52,020 nucleotides of DNA from an uncultured bacterium. GTDB lineage: Bacteria > Verrucomicrobiota > Kiritimatiellia > RFP12 > UBA1067. The stretch lies in contig CADCGZ010000019.1 in NCBI GenBank assembly GCA_902801025.1, positions 1 to 52,020 on the forward strand, in the 5' to 3' direction. Below, one piece after another: positions 40,343 to 48,187 of this stretch. The notes beneath the pieces are model-generated. The model was not told the origin of the DNA, ran no database searches, and saw only the letters and a program-made list of their open reading frames with translations. The translations under genes and the position numbers were made by a program. The stretch's first letter is position 1. Every line of letters begins with the position of its first letter.

Positions 40343-41236
40343 ATGAAGTGTGAATTGTGCCATCAGAAGGACGCCGAGACTGCGATCCACGTCGAGAAGG
40401 ACGGGGAGAGCGACGAGCTCTATGTCTGCCGCGAGTGCGCGAACCGCGAGAGGGTGCGCCGGCAGAAGAAGAGCCAGCGCACGCGCAAGGGCGCGGACGG
40501 ATTGCCGCCCGGTGTGTCCATTTCCGTTTCGGGCGTGTCGTCTGGCGACGAACCGCCGCCGCCAATTGTTGCCGCCATCATGAATGCCGTGAGCGGGCTC
40601 GTCGAAGGTCTTGAGCAGGCGGCAGAAGAGGTCAACAAGTCGAAGAAGGCGCCAGAACTCGTCGATTTCCCATGCGAACGCGCCGAGCCGACTTATCGCA
40701 TAGGCGACCGGCTACACCTCGAGGGGTTGCATCTCATCGGCGAACTCGAGCCCGTGCATCGTGCGATGCGGGCGCTCAAGCTCCAGCTTGCTGGCGTGGA
40801 CGCTGACGGTGTCCGCGATGCAGGGCATGTGTACCGGCTTCGCTACTCTGGTTCTGCCGAGCTTGCAAAGCGCGTCGCGGAAGACATTCTCCGCGAGGAG
40901 CGCAATGCGCGTGTCCGGCTTTTCGAGGAAATGCCCCGCGTGTTCGGCGACTCTTTATGCCGTGCGCTTGCCATACTCAAGAACTGCCGGCTCCTGAGCC
41001 CCGGCGAGCTTTTCGACCTGCTGTCGCCGCTTCGGCTTGCTGCGATAGAGAAGATGCTCGACGGAATAGGACTGAAGGAAATAGAGTCGATGCTCGCCTC
41101 GATCGACCTGTCGTCTAAGGAGGACGGCGAGACGCAGCAGGAACGCGACCGCCAGGATGCGGAGCGCGCCGACGAGATGAACAAGCGCTTCGAGGACGTC
41201 GTCCTAAACGAGCGCGCCGAGGAGAAGTTCCTGTGA
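40343..41236 (+). CDS. McsA-type zinc finger fused to McsB-like C-terminal lobe
   Basis: A 297-residue protein. Residues 1-40 are an McsA-like zinc finger (Cys3-x2-Cys6 and Cys29-x2-Cys32). Residues about 111-255 resemble the C-terminal half of the protein-arginine kinase McsB: Cys111 at the catalytic-Cys position, RLHLEGLHLIGEL like LHLPALVLT, EERNAR like QERSAR, and ALAILKNCRLLS followed by LLSPLRL, matching YGILSNCR and LSDVRLG. The N-terminal kinase lobe and the UVR tail of ordinary McsA are absent. It is probably a ClpC adaptor or phosphoarginine-binding regulator; catalysis is unlikely without the first lobe. It overlaps clpC as GTGA. Confidence 0.78.
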   Translation: MKCELCHQKDAETAIHVEKDGESDELYVCRECANRERVRRQKKSQRTRKGADGLPPGVSISVSGVSSGDEPPPPIVAAIMNAVSGLVEGLEQAAEEVNKSKKAPELVDFPCERAEPTYRIGDRLHLEGLHLIGELEPVHRAMRALKLQLAGVDADGVRDAGHVYRLRYSGSAELAKRVAEDILREERNARVRLFEEMPRVFGDSLCRALAILKNCRLLSPGELFDLLSPLRLAAIEKMLDGIGLKEIESMLASIDLSSKEDGETQQERDRQDAERADEMNKRFEDVVLNERAEEKFL

Positions 41237-43686
41237 GCATGATGTTTACGAAGAACGCGATAGACGCGCTGAACGCCGCGGCGAGCTGCGCGCGACAGCT
41301 CGGCCACGACCATATCGGCGCGGAGCACATCTTGCTTTCGATTCTTGCAATTCCGAAATGCCAGGCGTGCCTCCGCCTTGAACGGCTCGGGCTTGCACTT
41401 TCCGACCTCACGGAGTCGATGCGGAACATGATCTCGGGCTCTTCCGAACCCGTCCTGCAGCGCGGGCAGCTTCCGATTTCGGCACGGACGAAGAAGGTGC
41501 TTGACATCGCGGGGCTCGAGGCGGGTGGGCCGGGCAAGCCGGTTAGCACCGTTCATCTCGTCACTGCGATGATGCGCGAGGGCGAGAACGCTGCCGCGCA
41601 ACTTCTCTTCAACGCGGGAGTCACCGTCGAGAAGTTTCTCGCCGCCGGTACGCAGGGCGGCAATGGAGACGGAAAGAAAGGCGATGCGTCCGGGCAGGGC
41701 GACGCCGGCGAATCGCCTTCGCAGAAGGGCGAGAACGGCAAGCAGCAGAAAACGCCGACGATAAACACCTTCGGGCGCGACCTCACCGACCTCGCGCGGC
41801 AGGGGAAGCTCGATCCCGTGATTGGGCGCGAGAAGGAACTTAAGCGTATAATCCAGATTCTCTCGCGCAGGACGAAGAACAACGCCGTTCTCATCGGCGA
41901 GGCGGGCGTTGGAAAGACGGCCGTCGTCGAGGGGCTTGCGCAGGCGATCCACCGCGGCGAAGTCCCCGAGAAGATGCAGTCGAAGCGCGTCGTCGCGATA
42001 GACATGGCGCGGATGGTGGCGGGGACGCAGTACCGCGGCCAGTTCGAGGAGCGCCTTAAAAAACTCATCGACGAGACGAAGCGAGCCGGGAATGTCGTCC
42101 TCTTCCTCGACGAAATCCACACGATGGTGGGTGCTGGCGGTGCCGAGGGCGCGATGGATGCGGCGAACATCCTCAAGCCCGCGCTTGCGCGAGGCGAGCT
42201 CCAGTGCGTCGGTGCGACCACTCTCAAGGAATACCACAAGTCCATCGAGAAGGATGCAGCGCTCGAGCGCCGCTTCCAGTCGGTGCAGGTTGACGAGCCA
42301 ACAGTCGCAGACACGATACAGATTTTGAAGGGCATCGCCCCGAAATACGAAGAGCACCACTCCGTGAAGTTCGGAGACGCCGCTCTTCGCGCCGCAGTCG
42401 AGCTGACGGCGCGCTATCTCCCCGCGAGGCAGCTCCCCGACAAGGCAATCGACGCGATGGACGAGACGGGCGCACGTCTCAGGATGGGCGCATCCGCGAG
42501 GCCCAAGTCGCTCACCTCGCGGCAGGAGGCGATTGACGCGTTGAAGGGCAAGAAGGACGCGGCGGTGAAGGCCGGCGACTTCGATTCTGCGGCGCGATAC
42601 CGCGAGTCGATAAGGATCGCTGCGGCCGAGTTCCAGGAGGCGCTCAAGAAGTGGAAGGAAACCCACGCCGAGGAGATCATCGAGGCGACAGAGGAGGATG
42701 TCGCTGAAACTGTTTCGTCGATGAGCGGTGTTCCCGTCGAGAAGATGAACGCGACGACTGCGGAGAAGCTTCTCGGCATGGAGAAGGCGCTTGGCGAAGT
42801 CGTTGTCGGACAGACTCCGGCAATCAAGGCGATTGCCCGCGCGCTTCGTCGCAGCCGCGCACTTATGGCTGATCCAAAGCGCCCGATTGGTTCATTCCTT
42901 TTCCTTGGTCCTACTGGCGTTGGCAAGACGCACCTCGCGAAGATGCTCGCCGAGAAGGTCTACGGCGACGAGAAGGCGCTTATCACGCTCGACATGTCGG
43001 AGTTCCAGGAGAAGTATTCGTCTTCGCGTCTCGTCGGCGCACCACCTGGATACGTCGGCTACGACGAGGGCGGGCAGCTTACCGAGAAGGTGCGCCGTAG
43101 GCCATATTCCGTCGTCCTCTTCGACGAATTCGAGAAGGCGAATTCCGATGTGATGAACATGCTGTTGCAGATTCTCGACGACGGGCGTCTCACCGACGGC
43201 CAGGGACGCGTAATCGACTTCCGCAACACGATAATCATCTGCACCGCGAATCTTGGTTTCGACTTTGCGCGCGAGGGCCATACACTTGGCTTCGCGACCG
43301 AGACAGCCGAGACTAGCTTCGACCTTCTCAAGGAGAAGCTACTCTCCGAGGCGAAGCGCACTTTCCGCCCTGAGCTCTTGAACCGCTTTGACGAGACTGT
43401 CGTCTTCCGCAAGCTCGAAAAGGGCGACATGGAGTCGATACTTAAGCTTGAACTTGCAAAGCTCCAGTCGCGGCTCAAGGACTCGCACATTTCGCTTTCG
43501 CTCGACAAGAAGGCGACGGCGTTTCTCGTTGAGAAGGGCTACGATTCTGCGCTTGGCGCACGGCCTCTTCGCCGCGTCGTTCAGGATTTCGTCGAAGATC
43601 CGCTTGCAGACCTCGTCCTCGCCGGCAAGTCAAAGCCGCGTATGCGCGGCAAGCTCGCCAAGGACGGCAAGTCGATCAAGTTCTGA
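41233..43686 (+). CDS. clpC: ClpC-type AAA+ unfoldase
   Basis: An 817-residue Hsp100 chaperone that unfolds proteins for ClpP. The N-domain double repeat (residues 1-145) is followed by a Gly/Gln-rich linker, AAA1 with Walker A GEAGVGKT (about residue 222), a UVR-type middle segment (DALKGKKDAAVKAGDFDSAARYRES), and AAA2 with GPTGVGKT (about 559), plus the sensor block DSALGARPLRR. The C-terminus ends GKSIKF. GTG at 41233 overlaps the upstream stop; ATG at 41239 is an alternative. Linkage to an McsA-like gene matches Firmicutes-type clpC operons, but no ctsR is present. Confidence 0.95.
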   Translation: MSMMFTKNAIDALNAAASCARQLGHDHIGAEHILLSILAIPKCQACLRLERLGLALSDLTESMRNMISGSSEPVLQRGQLPISARTKKVLDIAGLEAGGPGKPVSTVHLVTAMMREGENAAAQLLFNAGVTVEKFLAAGTQGGNGDGKKGDASGQGDAGESPSQKGENGKQQKTPTINTFGRDLTDLARQGKLDPVIGREKELKRIIQILSRRTKNNAVLIGEAGVGKTAVVEGLAQAIHRGEVPEKMQSKRVVAIDMARMVAGTQYRGQFEERLKKLIDETKRAGNVVLFLDEIHTMVGAGGAEGAMDAANILKPALARGELQCVGATTLKEYHKSIEKDAALERRFQSVQVDEPTVADTIQILKGIAPKYEEHHSVKFGDAALRAAVELTARYLPARQLPDKAIDAMDETGARLRMGASARPKSLTSRQEAIDALKGKKDAAVKAGDFDSAARYRESIRIAAAEFQEALKKWKETHAEEIIEATEEDVAETVSSMSGVPVEKMNATTAEKLLGMEKALGEVVVGQTPAIKAIARALRRSRALMADPKRPIGSFLFLGPTGVGKTHLAKMLAEKVYGDEKALITLDMSEFQEKYSSSRLVGAPPGYVGYDEGGQLTEKVRRRPYSVVLFDEFEKANSDVMNMLLQILDDGRLTDGQGRVIDFRNTIIICTANLGFDFAREGHTLGFATETAETSFDLLKEKLLSEAKRTFRPELLNRFDETVVFRKLEKGDMESILKLELAKLQSRLKDSHISLSLDKKATAFLVEKGYDSALGARPLRRVVQDFVEDPLADLVLAGKSKPRMRGKLAKDGKSIKF

Positions 43687-43697
43687 TCGCCGACTAT

Positions 43698-45596
43698 TTA
43701 GTCTTGCTTGCCGTTGTAGCGCCGCCTGTACATCTTGGCAGCGACATCTCGCGAGGCCTCTACTAGCTCTGGATACGGCATGTCCGCCACGTTGAGGAAC
43801 CCGATCTGGTAGTTTTCGCCGTCAGGGCGGCCCGTGAGCGCCTGATCCTGCCACTGGAACCAGTGCGTTCCTACGAAACGCGGATGGTCGAGACATCCGT
43901 AGACGAAGTTGCGGTAGCACTGTGCGCGTTCGTTCTGGTCTTGCGTCGCGACGAGCCCGGTGTGGAACATGCCGCGGTCAAGCGCGCCGAAGTGGAACTC
44001 GCCGTTGATCATCGGCTTGTCCTCCGCGTCTGAAGGAAGGTCCTTGGCGGGCTTGCGGTTGTAGATGTTCACGCTTACGACGTCACAGTGCCTCGCGGCC
44101 GCTCGAAAGACCGTATCCGAACCCCACGCGATGCGGCAGCCGAGATAGAGGTGATTCGGCAGCTCTTCGCGCAACACGCGTCGGACGGTGCTGAAATATT
44201 TCTCCGCCACGTCCTTCATCCGCTCTTCGTTGTTCCACGAGAGTTCGTTATCGACGAATACGCCTATGCACCACGGGTCGTCGCGCATCGTCTTTGCGCT
44301 GGCCTTGGCGCGCTCGCGTAGCGTCTTTTCGAACTCCGGATTGAATGGATCGGGAAGGGCGCCCCACCAGCCCTTCGAGTCCTTCAGACGCGGCGTGCCA
44401 TGCGTGCCGAGGCAGAGCGTGTAAGGCGTGCGGTCGCGCGAATATATCTCCGACCAGCTCCAGTTCGCGATAGTGTTGAGCCCCCAGGCGCGCAGGCGGC
44501 GATGGGCGCGGTCGATGTATTCGGCTTTCCATCCCTCGCCGTACTTGCGGCGGAGGTTGGCGTTTGCGAAGGTGAACGTGTCATAGGGAAGATGTTCCTT
44601 CTCCTTGTAGAAGCCGTGCGCGGCTGGCCACGAGTTGCGTCCCCAGAAGCATCCGAACACGGGGTCGTCCTTCGCGGGCAGCCAAGAGAAGTAGTTTTCG
44701 CGGAAGCCGATGCCCGTAGTGCCGTTTCCGATGCCGACGCAGTCGACGCCATGAGAGAAGAAAAGTCGGCCGTCGGGATCGACGAGCCACCATTTGCCGT
44801 TCACTTTCTCCGTCCTGAAAAAGCCAGTCGCCTTGAGCTGCGGACCGCCCGCCCAGCCGCCGAAGCGGTCAGCCTCGGGGATGGGCGTTGCACCGTTCTT
44901 GGCAAGCCAGGCGTCCTCGTCGGTCTTCGTGCGCGCGAGCTCCACCTCGTCGTGCACCTTTCCCGGCCAGTCGTCGTGCATGAACTGCCCGAAGCGGTCC
45001 ACGAACGGAAGAAACGACTTCGCGGGCAGGATCTTCTGGTTCGCCGTGCCGACACCGTCGGCTGTGACGCTGAGCACGCAGAAGCCCCCTGTCGTGCCGT
45101 CCTTGCAGAGAAAGATATGGAACGACGTTGCGTGATGGATATCGAAGCCGCCGCCTGAGCTGCCGTGCGCCGAGGGGCATCCGTTCATGCCAACGAGCTT
45201 TAGCGGCGCATCGAGAGCCCAAGGCATGACGTGCATGACGGCAATGATAGTGCCGGTCGCGTGCGGCTTTAGTTCGACGGACCCGCCAGGCCCCTGTCCC
45301 TGTACGTTGCGCCCCTTTACACTGAGATGCACGGTGCGCGTCTCGTGCGTCGTATTGCTTACCGTCACGACGAAGCGCCCGAAGCGCGAGAGATCTGCCT
45401 CTCCCTTGACGAAGTCCATGCGGACGCCAGGCCAGCTTGCCTCGGTTCCGGTCGTTACTGCGACGGAACCGTCTTCGAGCATGACAATCGAAGAGTCGCG
45501 CTGTGCGCGCATCACGGTGTCGGGGCCGGGCCAGAGTGTTTCGGCGGTGGCCGCAGTCACGGCGACCATAAAGATAACAGACATGCAGATTTTCAT
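43698..45596 (-). CDS. Secreted GH50-like glycoside hydrolase (beta-agarase-type)
   Basis: A 632-residue exported enzyme (signal peptide MKICMSVIFMVAVTAATA). An N-terminal beta-sandwich (20-190) precedes a TIM barrel. PFVDRFGQFMHDDWPGKV, GKWWLVDPDGRLFFSHGVDCVG, VDNELSW (Glu451, acid/base) and INGEFHFGALDRGMFH (Glu533, nucleophile) match the GH50 beta-agarase pattern. GH50 enzymes act on agarose, but gut relatives probably attack other galactans, so the substrate is open. It converges on clpC with only 11 bases between them and is divergent from argB. Confidence 0.85.
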   Translation of the reverse strand: MKICMSVIFMVAVTAATAETLWPGPDTVMRAQRDSSIVMLEDGSVAVTTGTEASWPGVRMDFVKGEADLSRFGRFVVTVSNTTHETRTVHLSVKGRNVQGQGPGGSVELKPHATGTIIAVMHVMPWALDAPLKLVGMNGCPSAHGSSGGGFDIHHATSFHIFLCKDGTTGGFCVLSVTADGVGTANQKILPAKSFLPFVDRFGQFMHDDWPGKVHDEVELARTKTDEDAWLAKNGATPIPEADRFGGWAGGPQLKATGFFRTEKVNGKWWLVDPDGRLFFSHGVDCVGIGNGTTGIGFRENYFSWLPAKDDPVFGCFWGRNSWPAAHGFYKEKEHLPYDTFTFANANLRRKYGEGWKAEYIDRAHRRLRAWGLNTIANWSWSEIYSRDRTPYTLCLGTHGTPRLKDSKGWWGALPDPFNPEFEKTLRERAKASAKTMRDDPWCIGVFVDNELSWNNEERMKDVAEKYFSTVRRVLREELPNHLYLGCRIAWGSDTVFRAAARHCDVVSVNIYNRKPAKDLPSDAEDKPMINGEFHFGALDRGMFHTGLVATQDQNERAQCYRNFVYGCLDHPRFVGTHWFQWQDQALTGRPDGENYQIGFLNVADMPYPELVEASRDVAAKMYRRRYNGKQD

Positions 45597-45602
45597 GCTG
45601 GT

Positions 45603-45631
45603 ATTATGCAGAATCCTCCTGTATTTGTCAA
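45603..45631 (-). promoter_or_regulatory. Promoter of the GH50-like gene
   Basis: On the minus strand TTGACA (45631-45626), 17-nt spacer and CATAAT (45608-45603), six bases before the ATG at 45596: a near-consensus promoter giving a leaderless mRNA. The spacer contains AGGAGG, which would be upstream of the transcript start and therefore not a ribosome site. Confidence 0.82.
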
Positions 45632-45696
45632 TACTGCGGTCAACAAGCCGCCTGCGCGACGGCGGCTAATTTTTCGCCCAAAGCCGAAGCGGATTA

Positions 45697-45705
45697 TGAT
45701 ATACT
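45697..45705 (+). promoter_or_regulatory. argB promoter (extended -10)
   Basis: TGA-TATACT at 45697-45705, ten bases before the ATG at 45716, which is the original argB start. Confidence 0.7.
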
Positions 45706-45715
45706 ATACATTTCA

Positions 45716-46517
45716 ATGAGCGCAATGGATACAGCAGTGGCGAAAGCGGCGGTTTTGACCGAAGCTTTGCCGTATATTCGTGATTTTCACGGCTCGGTTG
45801 GATGACATTGCGTTCATGCGCGTCGTGGGCATGAAGGTCGTCATCGTCCACGGCGGCGGCAAGGCGATTTCCAAGGCGTTAAAGGAGTCGGGCCACGAGC
45901 CGAAGTTCGTGGATGGCCTGAGGGTTACCGACGAAGCGACGATGGAGATCGTCCGTCGCACCCTCAACAACGTCGTCAATCCCGATCTCGTGCGCCGACT
46001 TCAGGCGCGCGGTGCGAACGCGCGGCCGATTCACGGCAACTGGGTCTTTGCAGCGCGCAAGATAGAGAATCCCGACCGCGGTTATGTCGGCGAGGTCGTC
46101 TCTGCGGACACGCGCGCCGCGGTGGAGATGCTTGACGCGGGCATCATCCCAGTGGTTACGCCGCTCGGCACTGGCGTCGAAGACAACCATCTTTACAACA
46201 TCAACGCCGACTTCGCCGCCGCTGCGCTTGCAAAGGCGCTGAAGGTCCGCAAGTTCGCGCTCGTCTCGGACGTGCCAGGCATCCTCAAGGACTCGACCGA
46301 TCCGTCGACACTCTTCTCCACCTTGCATCTCGCGGACCTCGTGACGCTCAAGAAAGAAGGGGTGATTTCGGGCGGCATGCTACCGAAGGTCGAGAGCTGC
46401 GCGGACGCGATAAAGTCGGGCGTAAAGAAAGTGCACCTCGTCGACGGACGCATGGCGCATTCGCTGCTTTTGGAAATATTCACGCGTGAAGGCGTGGGAA
46501 CGGAGATAACGGAATGA
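45716..46517 (+). pseudogene. argB: Acetylglutamate kinase, internally deleted and frameshifted
   Basis: ArgB phosphorylates N-acetylglutamate in arginine synthesis. The true N-terminus is read from ATG 45716 (MSAMDTAVAKAAVLTEALPYIRDFHG) and stops at TGA 45803-45805. The remainder continues in another frame from about 45790 (ARLDDIAFMRVVGMKVVIVHGGG) to the end and is well conserved (NINADFAAAALA, ISGGMLPKVESC). Comparison with the family shows about 20 residues missing between DFHG and ARLDD, including the KxGG ATP-binding loop. A GTG at 45780 could start a 245-residue product, but it would lack the catalytic lysine. It overlaps argD by 4 nt. Confidence 0.82.
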
Positions 46518-47713
46518 GCAACAAGACACAGGAAATCCTCGACATCTACAAGGCGTCTCTGATGCCGACGTACGCACCTTCGGTCGTCCTCGCGAGCGGC
46601 AAGGGCGTTACCGTCAGGGACGTGGACAACCGTCCGTTCTACGATTTCACGAGCGGCATCGGCGTTCAGTCCGTCGGCTATTCCCACCCGAAGGTCGTCA
46701 AGGCGATCCAGGAGCAGGCCGCGGCGATGACGCACAGCTCCAATCTTTTTGTGAACGAGCCAGCTACGCGCCTCGCGGCGAAACTTGTCGAGCTCTCTGG
46801 ACTCGGCGGCAAGGTGTTCTTCTGCAACTCGGGCGCCGAGGCGAACGAGGCGGCGATCAAGCTCGCCCGCAAGTGGGGTTCCGCGAACGGCGGCCGCTAC
46901 GAAGTCGTCACGTTCAGGCAGGGTTTCCACGGCCGCACGCTCGCGACCGTCGCCGCGACCGCGCAGGCGTGGTGCCAGGAGGGCTTCGACCCGCTGCCCG
47001 TCGGCTTCGCTTATGCCGACTACAACGACATCGAGTCGGTGAAGGCCGCGATCAACGACAAGACGGTTGCCGTCATGCTCGAGGCCGTGCAGGGCGAGGG
47101 CGGCGTCACGCCAGCGACCGAGGAATTCATCAATGGCGTTCGCGCTCTCTGCGATGAGAAGAACCTCATCATGATCGTCGACGAAGTGCAGGCCGGCATG
47201 GGCCGCACTGGAACGTGGTTTGCATGGCAGGGCTACGACGTCAAGCCCGATCTCTTCACTTGCGCCAAGGCGCTTGCCGGCGGCCTTCCGATGGGCGCGC
47301 TCGTCTCGAACGCGAAATTCGCGGACGTCCTAGTTGCGCCGAGCCACGCGTCCACCTTCGGCGGCAATCCCGTCGCCGCGGCCGCGGCCCTTGCCGTTAT
47401 CGACGTGATCGAGAGCGAAGGGCTTCTCGCGAAGGCGGTCGAGATGGGGACGCTTCTCCGCGAGGCGCTGCAGGGCTTTGTCGACAAGTACGACAAGATC
47501 CTCGAAGTGCGCGGCAAGGGGCTCATGCTCGGTCTCGTCGTCGACGCCGACGCGAAGGAAGTCGTAGAGGCGCTTCAGGCGCAGGGGCTTCTTGCTCTTA
47601 CCGCCGGCCCCCATGTCGTCAGGTTCCTCCCGCCGCTCGTTCTCAAGGAGTCCGATCTCGAAGAGGCGGTGGACATGATTTCCGACGCGCTTGACTGCAT
47701 GTTCGGCGAGTGA
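46514..47713 (+). CDS. argD: Acetylornithine aminotransferase
   Basis: A 399-residue class III PLP aminotransferase converting N-acetylglutamate semialdehyde to N-acetylornithine. Typical blocks are YDFTSGIGVQSVGYSHP, FFCNSGAEANEAAIKLARKWG, IVDEVQAGMGRTGTWFA and the PLP lysine Lys252 in TCAKALAGGLPMGALV. Length is normal. The start overlaps the argB stop as ATGA, so loss of argB translation could reduce its expression. Confidence 0.95.
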   Translation: MSNKTQEILDIYKASLMPTYAPSVVLASGKGVTVRDVDNRPFYDFTSGIGVQSVGYSHPKVVKAIQEQAAAMTHSSNLFVNEPATRLAAKLVELSGLGGKVFFCNSGAEANEAAIKLARKWGSANGGRYEVVTFRQGFHGRTLATVAATAQAWCQEGFDPLPVGFAYADYNDIESVKAAINDKTVAVMLEAVQGEGGVTPATEEFINGVRALCDEKNLIMIVDEVQAGMGRTGTWFAWQGYDVKPDLFTCAKALAGGLPMGALVSNAKFADVLVAPSHASTFGGNPVAAAAALAVIDVIESEGLLAKAVEMGTLLREALQGFVDKYDKILEVRGKGLMLGLVVDADAKEVVEALQAQGLLALTAGPHVVRFLPPLVLKESDLEEAVDMISDALDCMFGE

Positions 47714-47766
47714 CACGTAGGGCGTCTTTCAGATTTTGGTTGCGGATTTCTGGTATAAGTTCGCCA

Positions 47767-47795
47767 TTGACAACGGCGTGCCGATATGAGATAAT
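47767..47795 (+). promoter_or_regulatory. tRNA-Ala promoter
   Basis: Consensus TTGACA (47767-47772), exact 17-nt spacer, GATAAT (47790-47795) with TGA in front; 17 nt before the tRNA. Confidence 0.85.
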
Positions 47796-47812
47796 ACGCG
47801 CCACTTCTTTTT

Positions 47813-47944
<132 letters not shown>

Positions 47945-48090
47945 GTGTGTTCTCACGAAAAAGCAACGGGGGACAATGGGCAAGTAATCACCAGATGGCG
48001 GGGAAGAACGCACACGAAACACGGAAGGCACGCGCAGCCGAAAAATCTTTACCACACCCCTCGCCATCGCGCCCGTGGGACTCCATATTT

Positions 48091-48099
48091 TGGTATAAT
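48091..48099 (+). promoter_or_regulatory. Promoter of the glycine-rich surface protein (extended -10)
   Basis: TGG-TATAAT at 48091-48099. The transcript should start near 48106, about 20 nt before the short leader frame and about 60-80 nt before the main gene. Confidence 0.75.
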
Positions 48100-48124
48100 G
48101 TCAAATACGGCAGAGGAAATTCGG

Positions 48125-48187
48125 ATGAAACCTTTTCATGTCTGGGGTGTAGACAGCTTAGCGTGCATAGACAGAAACCGATCTTGA
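48125..48187 (+). CDS. Possible 20-codon leader peptide
   Basis: ATG 48125 is preceded by AGAGGAAA, a good ribosome-binding site, and encodes MKPFHVWGVDSLACIDRNRS. Its TGA (48185-48187) overlaps the candidate TTG start (48184) of the large downstream gene, an arrangement suited to translational reinitiation. Alternatively it is the true N-terminus of the large protein, separated from it by a one-base sequence error. Confidence 0.4.
   Translation: MKPFHVWGVDSLACIDRNRS

Noticed and set aside
40343..40580. CtsR operator (tandem heptamers) controlling the clpC operon
   Set aside because: No GGTCAAA-type heptad repeats were found near the promoter.
45716..45830. Programmed ribosomal frameshift in argB
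   Set aside because: No slippery sequence is seen, and a frameshift alone cannot restore the missing 20 residues with the ATP-binding loop.
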